Shown: piece by piece, positions 55,101 to 63,634 of the stretch
How the letters are laid out: the number at the start of each line of letters is the position of its first letter
Position numbering within the stretch: the stretch's first letter is position 1
Source: Rubricoccus sp963708165
GTDB lineage: Bacteria; Bacteroidota; Rhodothermia; Rhodothermales; Rubricoccaceae
Direction of reading: 5' to 3'
Length of the DNA stretch: 64,000 nucleotides
Assembly: GCA_963708165.1 (NCBI GenBank)
Contig: OY970187.1
Coordinates: forward strand, 2,046,001-2,110,000
Program-made: the position numbers and the translations under genes
The notes under the pieces: model-generated
Database searches by the model: none
Told to the model about the DNA's origin: nothing
Seen by the model: only the letters and a program-made list of their open reading frames with translations

Positions 55101-55781
55101 ACCAACGTGGTCGTGCGCAACCAGACCCTCGGCCGTGACGCCGCCTTTGTGTTCCTAGCCTCTGACGGTGCCGACGGCATCTTTAGCGCGAGCACGACTG
55201 CCACATCCACGCAGGCTGGATCCGCGCGCAGCGATCTCCTCATCATCTACGACTGTGTGGAAGAGACGCTGTGTGCGACGGAAGCACTCACGCCGACCTA
55301 TGTCTTCCGCATCCGCGCAGACGCCAGAGGCCGCTTCTCTGGAGAGATCCCCAACGCAGGGGACCGCTACCTGCTTTCCTCGCGCAAGCCATTTTCCACG
55401 CGCGACGCCTTCTCGTTTTCGAGCACGGCCTCTGGCGTTGATACGGACGCGGCACAGGCGCAGTTGGACGCCATCCGCGTCGTGCCCAACCCCTACGTCG
55501 CCGCGGCGAGTTGGGAGCGCCCACCGCCCCGCAACCTCTCGGGCCGTGGCGAGCGTCGCATCGATTTTATCCACCTACCGCAAGACGCGGTCGTCCGCAT
55601 CTATGACGTGCGCGGATCGCTCATTCGCGAACTGGTCCACGATGCTGGCCTAGATGACGGAACGGTGAGCTGGGATCTGCGCACACGCGAAGGACTCGAG
55701 ACCGCCTACGGCGTCTACTTCTACCACGTCGACGCGCCTGGCGTGGGCGAGATCACCGGCAAGTTGGCCCTTATCAAGTGA
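52116..55781 (+). CDS. Large T9SS-exported protein with FN3-like domain and Ca-loop motifs
   Basis: A 1221-residue secreted protein. Signal peptide (LSLSLFAAFMLLGPLAPEAFAQ, with the double 10-mer read as PLAPEA), a large beta-rich body with acidic loops (VDTDGDGVADD; NGIDDDGDGDP; DNDLDGIIDED) that may bind calcium, an FN3-like region (about 670-820; PTLNAVGGDGQVTLYWNSIA) and a C-terminal sorting domain (VVPNPYVAAASWERP; VVRIYDVRGSLIREL; YGVYFYHVDAPG). This protein type sits next to TonB receptors and PorV proteins in many Rhodothermota-like genomes. It may be a surface scaffold or glycan-binding protein. Function not established. Confidence 0.82.
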   Translation: MIRALSLSLFAAFMLLGPLAPEAFAQTRDDLPDFLFDPTYYSSKVYEKKADVDGNEVVITVFNYGLLAGVGEVRGEWPKGSGNNYVGDVLPIIVSEVPVDTDGDGVADDLVRHVSTTRGPGNRGIPQNPDNPSEAWTFEPKPGFASDRVRTDTNEENNRLALSTDPQSWPDFWPDQPTWIDPTTGRAQWNGFFGRNQFSADLESYFWTDDTNDRELQTEFPGMEGAPGFRPDPARPSRGGLGLEMKVRSLQWSQFLAQDAIFWLYEVTNTSTITYPRVAVGLTVGTLAGGDGDSQDDLAFFDQANRIVYSWDNDNSGNESQPVGYVGYGFLESPGNSENGIDDDGDGDPTTEQGRDIDGLPITDLTRVGSDNTFRQADFQPRMLASGDPLVLIDAATGRRSIQYVPASGSITVESQGRSYTVASGDVIQETQTDIQGQNPNLPAVTVTEKDLIDNDLDGIIDEDVTLHFERRAQAFGGGIVTLPALKYKNYVGFGRAIEGRAATEADSTTYGLRNLLIDEARDNGVDEDQDWNAATDDVGADGQAGTGDEGEGNGRRDPGEPNFDDLDVTESDQVGLSSFFYFFPSNAFPLTDDERVWDGMTPGFFTTNEELQTQQQAGGVDGDFVFGSGYFSLEPGETLRFSMALVFGDDLEDITTNTQTIQEIYNRNYQFARPPDRPTLNAVGGDGQVTLYWNSIAEQSFDPALGEFDFEGYRLYKSTDPNFQDVEFVTDAFGNDATRVPFVQYDRANGTQGIYTSNDPRTRGVSYNLGSDTGLRYSFVDTDVDNGQTYYYAITAYDRGSPDFFPAENNILSSQTADGKVVTGDNVVEITPNAPVAGYTAGSIQNLVRVSGDATGEVFTEVLNPEMIPDGAQYEIVFDDAITSSRSFSVLRNGEVVVTSLLADAPSAVVDGIRFVFNNDSPRLDLDASGFLTEPSNADQFAEVFAAVYQNATFQVQGQAVPFDYEIQFQDQATNLSLGGIRLGTVGPFVESIQTNVVVRNQTLGRDAAFVFLASDGADGIFSASTTATSTQAGSARSDLLIIYDCVEETLCATEALTPTYVFRIRADARGRFSGEIPNAGDRYLLSSRKPFSTRDAFSFSSTASGVDTDAAQAQLDAIRVVPNPYVAAASWERPPPRNLSGRGERRIDFIHLPQDAVVRIYDVRGSLIRELVHDAGLDDGTVSWDLRTREGLETAYGVYFYHVDAPGVGEITGKLALIK

Positions 55782-55783
55782 CC

Positions 55784-56824
55784 ATGACGATCAAGACCCT
55801 TACGGCCGGGCTGCTCACCGCACTCGCGCCTCTGGCGATCGCGCCAGAGGCCCAGGCGCAGGACAAACCCGGCACGACGGCCTCCTCCTTTCTGCTTATC
55901 GGGACCGACGCCAGAGGCGCGGGTATGGGCTCGGCGCAGACGGCAGTCGCCTCTGGCGCCTCGGCGCTGCACTGGAATCCGGCAGGCATCACGTCGGCCT
56001 CGGACCGGAGCGGCGGCACGGCTCTGTTTTCTACCCAGGAGTGGTTCATTCCCGATACGCAGCACAGCTTTGCGGGCGTCACGCTCAACGTCGGCGCGAT
56101 GGGCACTGTGGGTCTGAGCGTGACGGCGCTGAACTACGGTGAGGAACGCGTCACCACCGTCGAGCAGCCCGAGGGCACGGGCGAGTTCTTCGGCGCCTCA
56201 GATCTTTCGGTAGGCATCAGCTACGCGCGGCCGCTCACGGAGCAGTTCTCGATCGGCGCGACAGCCAAGCTGATCCGCAACCAGATCTACAACGAGTCGG
56301 CCACAGGCGGCGCGGTTGACCTCGGCGTGCGCTACGCGACCAACTTCCAGGGCATTGTGCTCGGCGCCACCATGTCCAACTTCGGAAGCGATATGCAACT
56401 CACCGGCCGTGACCTGCGCCGCCGCATCGACAACGACCCCGACCGCGACGGCGACAACGACGACCTGCCGGGCGCGCTCGAAACCGGCTCGTGGTCGCTG
56501 CCTCTGGCGTTCCGCGTTGGCGTGAGCGCAACGCCCGTGCAGGCAGGCGATGTGTCGCTCACGATCTCCGCCGAAGGGCAGGCGCCGAGCGACAACAGCC
56601 AGTCGGCCAACTTTGGTGGCGAGGCGTCCTGGCGCGATATGCTCTTCGTGCGTGGCGGTTACCGCCAGGCCTTCTCCAGCATCGCCGATGACGGCGGCTG
56701 GTCCGCGGGCTTCGGCCTCGCCTACGACCTCTCCGACGACCTCGGCCTCCGGTTCGACTACGTCTTCCAGGAGTACGAGCCCTTCGGCACCCCACAGATG
56801 TTCTCCCTCGGCGTCACCTTCTAA
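55784..56824 (+). CDS. PorV/PorQ-family outer-membrane protein
   Basis: A ~346-residue barrel protein. Signal peptide ending at about residue 26, then GTTASSFLLIGTDARGAGMG and ASALHWNPAGI, the classic PorV-type start. A C-terminal EYEPFGTPQMFSLGVTF-like strand ends the barrel. PorV is the T9SS shuttle that delivers cargo to the attachment complex; here it is coupled to the large T9SS cargo gene (ATG next to its stop), suggesting a dedicated shuttle for this locus. The start could be GTG 55778 or ATG 55784. Family assignment is good, exact role inferred. Confidence 0.83.
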   Translation: MTIKTLTAGLLTALAPLAIAPEAQAQDKPGTTASSFLLIGTDARGAGMGSAQTAVASGASALHWNPAGITSASDRSGGTALFSTQEWFIPDTQHSFAGVTLNVGAMGTVGLSVTALNYGEERVTTVEQPEGTGEFFGASDLSVGISYARPLTEQFSIGATAKLIRNQIYNESATGGAVDLGVRYATNFQGIVLGATMSNFGSDMQLTGRDLRRRIDNDPDRDGDNDDLPGALETGSWSLPLAFRVGVSATPVQAGDVSLTISAEGQAPSDNSQSANFGGEASWRDMLFVRGGYRQAFSSIADDGGWSAGFGLAYDLSDDLGLRFDYVFQEYEPFGTPQMFSLGVTF

Positions 56825-56929
56825 GACGCCTCTGGCGGGAGCACCGCCCGGCGCCAGAGGCGCCGTTTCATTCGCGCGGGACAACCCGCCGTCTTCGGCC
56901 GCCTCGGTGGCCCTTTCCTACCCAATCCC

Positions 56930-58618
56930 ATGAGATTCGCTACTCGCCTCGGCCTCGCGGCGCTGGCGTTCGTTCTCGCCGCAGGCTCCGCCAGCGCGCA
57001 GAACGACGTCACCTTCCAGGTCGACCTCAACCAATACATCACGACGTGCCAGTTCGACGCCGCCGCCAACACTGTGCTCGTGCGCGGCTCGTTCAACGGC
57101 TTCGATGAGAGCACAGCTCTTACAGATAGCGACGGCAACGGCGTGTACAACACCACGCTCTCGCTTGCTGAAGGCGCGATCGAGTACAAGTTCTTTGTCG
57201 GCAGCAACACGGTGCTCTCGTGGGAGAATGATGTCACGAACGACGGTGGCACAACGAACAACCGCGACTACACGGTCGTTGCAGGCGCGCAAACGCTCAG
57301 CGCTGTCAACTTCAACGGCCCCGACGCAACGGATAGCTGCAACAGCGTGGAAGAGGACTACGAAGTCACGTTCACGGTCGACATGTCTGTTCAGGTCGCA
57401 CGCGGTGCGTTCGACCCTACCACCCAGGTGCCCGGTGTCGCCGGTGCCATCACCGACTGGGGGAGCAACGCGGTGCGTATGCAGCCCGATGCTGCACGTG
57501 ACAATGTCTACTCTGTCCTCATCGATACGACCTTTTCCGGCACGAACGTCTCAATCCCTACCGCAGGAGGTGCGCCATACAAGTTTGTCATCCTCAACCA
57601 GGCTGACAACAGCGTTGCGGCGTGGGAGAGCGGAAGCGACCGGACGATCACTCCCACCGGAAATGAGAGCGACGCGGACAACGACGGACTGCAGGAGCTC
57701 GTTCTCTCAGAGAAGTTCTTCAACGGTGTCGATTTCTCGCAAGTGCTCGAAGACGACCAGGAGGTCACCTTCCGCGTGGACCTTAACCCGGCTACGTTCT
57801 ACCTCCGCGACAACGGCTCCATCCCCCAGGGGGCAGGTACCGACGTAACGGAGATCACGGGGCTGTTCATCAACGGCCCTGCCGCATGGGAATCCACTGC
57901 AGGCGGAGGCCCAGGCGCAGGCATCACCGATTGGATCGGTTGGGGCCCGAGCGACCTCGGCAACCGCCCTGCCTTCGGTTTCTCGGATGCTGACGGCGAC
58001 AACGTGTGGGAGCTCACGCTGACCTACCCTGCAGGCGCGCTCAAAACGCTCGTCGGTAAGCTGGGCGTCAACGGTTCAGACAATGAGGCCAACGGCGGCA
58101 ACGACGCCTTCTACCCGATCCTCACTGGCACCTCCGACGACGGCGACGGCGACGCGACGACAAGCGTGATCGACCTCGTCTTCGGCGCCATCCTGAAGCA
58201 GGACGGCACGTTCGTCGACAGCAATGGTCCAGGTGGCAACGCCATCTACGACCCGTACATCTTGGTCGACAACACCGCAACGCCTCCAACGGCGATGTCG
58301 GTAGACGGCACGGGTGAGTTCGATGTCGCCAACGAGCGCGGCCCCGGCCTCGCCGAAGGCGTCACGCTCGGCGCACCGCGCCCCAACCCGGCCGTTGGCC
58401 GCGTGAGCTTCGACCTCGGCCTTGACCGGGCGATGGACGTGAGCGTGCAGGTCATCGACCTGATGGGCCGCACCGTGGCGAGCATCGCCGAGGGCGGATA
58501 CGCCTCTGGCGAGACGGAGCTCAGCTTCGACGCGTCGACGCTGGCCTCTGGCGTCTACGTGCTCCGCGTGCAGGCCGGTGGCGAGGTCGTCTCGCGCCGC
58601 CTCACCGTGGTTCGCTAA
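56930..58618 (+). CDS. T9SS-exported protein with tandem starch-binding-like modules
   Basis: A 562-residue exported protein. Signal peptide LAALAFVLAAGSASAQ; three beta-sandwich repeats (VTFQVDLNQYITTCQFDAAA with VRGSFNGFDES; VTFTVDMSVQVARGAFDPTT; VTFRVDLNPATFYLR) resembling CBM20/48 or SusE/SusF-like starch-binding modules; and a T9SS sorting domain (GAPRPNPAVGRVSFDLGLDR; VSVQVIDLMGRTVASIAEGG; LASGVYVLRVQAGGEVVSRR). Probably a surface starch-binding protein. It has few 10-mers except in the sorting domain. Preceded by a 105-base gap. Confidence 0.82.
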   Translation: MRFATRLGLAALAFVLAAGSASAQNDVTFQVDLNQYITTCQFDAAANTVLVRGSFNGFDESTALTDSDGNGVYNTTLSLAEGAIEYKFFVGSNTVLSWENDVTNDGGTTNNRDYTVVAGAQTLSAVNFNGPDATDSCNSVEEDYEVTFTVDMSVQVARGAFDPTTQVPGVAGAITDWGSNAVRMQPDAARDNVYSVLIDTTFSGTNVSIPTAGGAPYKFVILNQADNSVAAWESGSDRTITPTGNESDADNDGLQELVLSEKFFNGVDFSQVLEDDQEVTFRVDLNPATFYLRDNGSIPQGAGTDVTEITGLFINGPAAWESTAGGGPGAGITDWIGWGPSDLGNRPAFGFSDADGDNVWELTLTYPAGALKTLVGKLGVNGSDNEANGGNDAFYPILTGTSDDGDGDATTSVIDLVFGAILKQDGTFVDSNGPGGNAIYDPYILVDNTATPPTAMSVDGTGEFDVANERGPGLAEGVTLGAPRPNPAVGRVSFDLGLDRAMDVSVQVIDLMGRTVASIAEGGYASGETELSFDASTLASGVYVLRVQAGGEVVSRRLTVVR

Positions 58619-58722
58619 TCCCCGCGCCGCCAGAGGCTCCGGCCTCTGGCGGCGCATCGGCGCGCAGCCTCGCCAGAGGCCGCACGCTCCGGCTCTTCTG
58701 AGCTCTGGCTCACGTGAGCTTC

Positions 58723-58760
58723 GCGCCGACCGCCCACACGGACGGTCGGCGCATTTTTTT
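58723..58760 (+). terminator. Strong intrinsic terminator before the first amylase
   Basis: gcgccgaccg and cggtcggcgc form a perfect 10-base stem followed by attttttt. It ends the preceding transcript. The amylase gene therefore has its own promoter, or depends on read-through. Confidence 0.9.
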
Positions 58761-58782
58761 GACCCGACAGCGTTCTCGGTCC

Positions 58783-61714
58783 ATGCCGATTCTCTCCCGC
58801 CTCGTTCTCCTCCTCGCGCTCGCCTCTGGCGGGACTGCGCTCGCGCAAGATGTGGAGGTCACGTTCCGCTTTCTGCCCGACCTGACCGCGCCCGAGATCA
58901 CGCCCGTCGTGCGCGCGTTCGCGCCCGGCACGATGCCGCCCGGCACCGTCAACGACTGGGGACCGAACAACAGCGGACAGATCCAGACCGGCGCGCCGTC
59001 GCAGATGACGTACGACGAAGCGCTGGAGGAATACCGCTACACTATTTCCCTCGCGCCCGGCAGCGGGCCTCTGGCGGGCGGCGGCCACGCGTACAAGATC
59101 CACTACCACCGCAACGCCAGCGGCAGCGAGTACACCTGGATCACCGACCCGCTCGGCAGCGAGACGACAGGCGACAACAGCGACTCCGTCGTCCGCGTGA
59201 GCGACCCGATGGCGTTCCAACTCGCGCGCGAGCAAAACGTCAGCGGCTTAATCGAGGCCGTCTCTGTCGGCCTCTTCGGCAGCGACGCCTTTACCGACAT
59301 CGCGTTCACCGTCAACCAAACGACGTACACGAGCGGCATCACCGACACCGGCGACGGCATCTACCGCCTGGTGCTTCCCACGCCCGTCGCGCCCGGCTCC
59401 TTTTTCCGCGTCGACGCGACCGACGCCTCTGGCGACGTGGTGACGGCCGAGACCGGCACCATCCCGCCCGTTGTCACCGACGCACCCGTACCCGCAGGCA
59501 TCGAAGACGGCATCACGCACACCGCCAGCGGCACCACGCTCGTGCTGCGCGCGCCGGGCAAGAGCTACGTTTACGCGCTGGGCGACTTCAACGACTGGAC
59601 GGCGCGCGAGGACGGCCTCATGTTCCGCGACGACAGCGACCCGCGCGGCACGCGCTGGTGGGTCACGATCGACGGCCTAGCCTCTGGCGACGACGTCGCG
59701 TTTCAGTACCTCGTCGACGGCGTGATCCGCGTCGCGGACCCGTACTCCCCGCTCGTGCTCTACCCCGGCGAGGCCGACTACCCGACCGGCCAGACCGATT
59801 TCGCCGTCGGCCAGTTTAGAGCCGGTGGCCGCGACTTCGCGTGGACCGACGACGACTTTGTGGCGCCAGAGGCAGAAGACCTGGTGATCTACGAGCTTCT
59901 CGTCCGCGACTTCCTGCGCGACCACAGCTTCGAGTCGCTCACCGACTCGCTGGACTACCTGCAGCGCCTGGGCATCAACGCGATCGAACTCATGCCCATC
60001 AGCGAGTTCGACGGCGACGAAAGCTGGGGCTACAACCCCGCCTTCCACCTCGCGCTGGACAAATACTACGGCACGCCAGAGGCCTTCAAAACCTTTGTCA
60101 ACGAGGCCCACGCCAGAGGCATCGCGGTGATCTTGGACGTGGTGTACAACCACGCGACGGGCCAGAGCCCGCTCGTGCGGCTTTACAACGGCGGCGGCTT
60201 TAGTGGCCCGAGCGCGGCCAACCCGTACGCCAACGTGACCGCCACGCACCCCTTTAGCGTCTTCAACGACCTCAACCACGAAAGCCCGCTCACGCAGATC
60301 TGGCTGGACCGCGCCAACCGCTACTGGATGGACGAGTACCACGTCGACGGCTACCGCTACGACCTCTCCAAGGGCTTCACGCAGCGCCAGAGCAGCAGCG
60401 TGGGACAGTGGAATGCGTACGACCAGAGCCGCGTGGATCTGCTCACGCGCATGGCGGACGTGCTCTGGGCCGAGCACCCGAACGCGCTCGTCATTCTGGA
60501 GCACCTCGGCGACCTGCCGGAGGAGCAGGCACTCACCACCTACCGCCGCGACGAAGGCCTCGGGATGCTCGTCTGGCGCAAGATGAACCGCGAGTACAGC
60601 CAGAGCGCGATGGGCTACCCCACCGCCACAGACTTCGCGAGCACGCTCGAAGGCACCGATCCGCGCAACGTGGGCCTGCCTCTGGCGGGCGCCGTGACCT
60701 ACATGGAGAGCCACGATGAGCAGTGGTTGATGTGGCGCAACGAGGAGTACGGCAACCGCACCACGGGCTACGACGTGCGCGACCTGCACGTCTCGCTCGA
60801 CCGCCAGAAGCTCGTCGGGGCGTTCTTCCTCACCGTTCCCGGCCCGCGAATGCTCTGGCAGTTCGGCGAGGTCGGCTACGGCGGCGGTCCGGGCGAGTGC
60901 CTGTACGAGAACGGGTCCGAAGGCGAGTGCGAAGCGGGCACGCCAGACCGCGTGGCCGACAAGCCGATCCGCTGGGACTATTGGGCCGCGGGCGCCCAAC
61001 CCTTCGGCGGCGCCTTCCAGGGCACGCTCACGCCCGCGACCGACCGCGAGCGCGAGCTTCGCCAGAAGCTGTACGGCACCTGGGCCGCACTCTTGGGCTT
61101 GCGCGAGGACTACGCCATCTTTACCGATCCCGAGACGGACGTTGATCTCCGCGTCGGCCGCACGGCGGACCGCTGGATCAAGCTCTCGCTGCCCGGGCGC
61201 GCCGGAGGGCGAGCCGCGCGAGGTCGTCATCGTCGGCAACTTCGGCGTGACCATGACCGAGGTGCAGCCGTTCTTCCCCACGACCGGCACGTGGTACGAC
61301 TTCTTCGCCGACGGCGAACTGGAGGTGACCGACCCGCAACTCCGCCTGCCGCTGTTGCCCGGCGAGTTCCGCGTCTACACCGACATCGATGTGCCCTCGC
61401 CAGAGGCGGGCCTCATCACCGTCGACGCCGAGCCCGGTGCGCCTCTGGCGCCAGAGGCGCTGGGCCTTCGCGCGTTTCCCAACCCGGTTGCGGGCGCGAT
61501 GAGCGTGGACGTGCAGGTCGCGACCGCAGGTGATCTCACGGTGGACCTCTTCGACGTGCTCGGCCGCCGCGTCGCCACGCTGCACGACGGCGCGGCGCCC
61601 GTCGGGCGCCAGAGGCTGAGCGTGGACGTGCGCGCCATCCCGGCGGGTGTGTACATCGTCCGCGCCGCCTCTGGCGGAGCCGCCGAGACGATCCGCGTCA
61701 CCATCGCGCGATGA
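58783..61714 (+). CDS. GH13 alpha-amylase-family enzyme with T9SS sorting domain, interrupted by a +1 frameshift
   Basis: About 976 residues after removing one extra base near 61195. Signal peptide LSRLVLLLALASGGTALAQ, then two N-terminal CBM48-like domains (VYALGDFNDWTAREDG), the GH13 barrel with ILDVVYNHA, nucleophile in VDGYRYDLSKGF, acid/base in VILEHLGD and MESHDEQW, a C-terminal beta domain, and a T9SS sorting domain (FPNPVAGAMSVDVQVATAGD; LFDVLGRRVATL; PAGVYIVRAASGG). The enzyme should cut starch or glycogen at the cell surface. The break lies between WIKLSLPG and APEGEPREVV, so without correction the sorting domain would be lost. Confidence 0.87.
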
Positions 61715-63634
61715 CGGCTCCCGACCGCCAGAGGCGCAGCTCGCGTACCCATGGAGACGCCACACCGTGGCGTCCCTGCAGGGCCGCGCTCATGGCCGTG
61801 CTTCTGTGCGTCGCCGCCGCGCCAGAGGCCCAACCCGACCCGCCCGACTGGGCGCAGGGCGCCGTCTGGTACCAGATCTTCCCCGAGCGCTTCCGCAATG
61901 GCGACCCGGCGAACGACCCGACCTGGGCCTCGCTCGACTTCAACGACCGAGCCGACAGCAGCCTCTGGCGCCCCAGCCCGTGGACCGGCGACTGGTATGC
62001 GCGCGACGCGTGGGAAGAAGACCTGGGCGACGATTTCTACGAGGACGGCGTCTTTTTCCGCCGCTACGGCGGCGACCTGCAAGGCGTGCTGGACAAGGTG
62101 GACTACGTCGCCGATCTGGGCGTGGACGTGGTGTACTTCAACCCCGTCTTCCACGCCGCGAGCCTCCACAAATACGACCCGACGAGCTTCCACCACGTCG
62201 ACCCGTATTTCGGCCCCGACCCCGACGGCGACATCGCGCGGGCCTCTGGCGAAGACCCCGGCGACCCCAGCACGTGGGTCTGGACGCGCGCCGACTCGCT
62301 CTTCCTCGACGTGGTGAGCGCCTTTCACGACAGAGGCGTCCGCGTGGTGCTCGACGGCGTGTTCAACCACACCGGCACGCGTTTCTGGGCCTTCCAGGAC
62401 GTGCGCGAGAATGGGCAGGCCAGCCGCTACGCCGATTGGTACACCGTCACCGCCTGGGACGACCCCGCGACGCCAGAGGACGAGTTCGACTGGGAAGGCT
62501 GGTGGGGCTTCAAGCCTCTGGCGGTGCTCGCCGACGAACCCGACCTGCGCCCCGGCGTGCGCGCCCACATCTTCGACATCACGCGCCGGTGGATGGACCC
62601 CGACGGCGACGGCGACCCGAGCGACGGCATTGACGGCTGGCGCTTGGACGTGGCCGACGAAATCCCGGCGGGCTTCTGGCGCGACTGGAACGCGCACGTC
62701 CGTGCGCTCAACCCCGAGGCCATTACCGTGGGCGAGATCTGGAGCCCCGCCGCGCACTTTGCCAAAGAGACCGAGTTCCACACCGTGATGGGCTACAGCG
62801 CCTTCGCGATCCCCGTCGAGCAGTCCATCGTGGACGGCCGCGTGCCTCTGGCGACGTTCGCCGATACGGTCAGCACCCGCCAGAGGCGCTACCCCGAGGC
62901 CACGCGCCACGCCATCCTCACGCTCATGGGCTCGCACGATACAGAGCGGCTGGCGTCGATGATCGTCAACGCGCCGCTGGGCACGCACTTCGACCAGGGC
63001 TCCAACCCGCGCCAGGACGACCGCTACGCCGTCCGCGCACCCGACGCGCGTGAGCGCGAGATCCAGCGCCTGATCGTCGCGCTGCAGATGACAGCCCGCG
63101 GCGCGCCGACGATCTACTACGGCGACGAAGCCGGCATGTGGGGCGCCGACGACCCCGACGACCGCAAGCCGTTTCCCTGGCCCGACCTGCGCATGGCGCC
63201 AGAGGCCCTGGACCCGCTGGGACGCGCCCGCACGCCCGACCCGGTCGCCTTCGACAGCAGCCTCTGGCGGTTCCACCGCGAGGCCATCGCGCTGCGTCAC
63301 GAGTGGACCGTGCTACGCCGCGGCGATCAGCGCTTTCTCGCGACGGACGACGAGACCGGCACGCTCGCCTTCGAGCGCACACTCGGGTGATCAGCGGTTG
63401 GTCGTTGCGCTCAACCGATCCGACACGGCCCGCTTGATTCCGATTTCTGGCGAGAGCGGCATTCTCGTGCCCATCTTCGCCTCGCGTGGCGACGTGCGCG
63501 AGATTCCAGCGCGCGTCGACGTGATCTACGAGCACGCCGAGCCCGAAGTGCGCTACCGCATTCCCGCCCGCACCCTCGTCGTGTACCGTCCTGTGCGCGA
63601 CGCCGACATTCGCCCCAAGGGGCTCGACGAATGA
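61711..63634 (+). CDS. GH13 neopullulanase/cyclomaltodextrinase-like amylase, C-terminus frameshifted
   Basis: About 640 residues after removing one extra base in a ggg run near 63386. Starts WAQGAVWYQIFPERFRNGDP, typical of periplasmic malto-oligosaccharide-degrading GH13 enzymes. Catalytic motifs: DGVFNHTG, nucleophile in GWRLDVADE, acid/base in TVGEIWSP and the aspartate in LMGSHDTER. After the break the frame continues GDQRLVVALNRSDTARLIPI to the stop at 63634. It should process oligosaccharides released by the first amylase. Start may be ATG 61711 (overlapping the upstream stop) or ATG 61792; AVLLCVAAA gives a weak export signal. Confidence 0.87.

Noticed and set aside
61100..63400. Programmed ribosomal frameshifting in the amylases
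   Set aside because: No slippery heptamer or pseudoknot is evident, and similar breaks occur in many unrelated genes, so indel errors or mutations are simpler.
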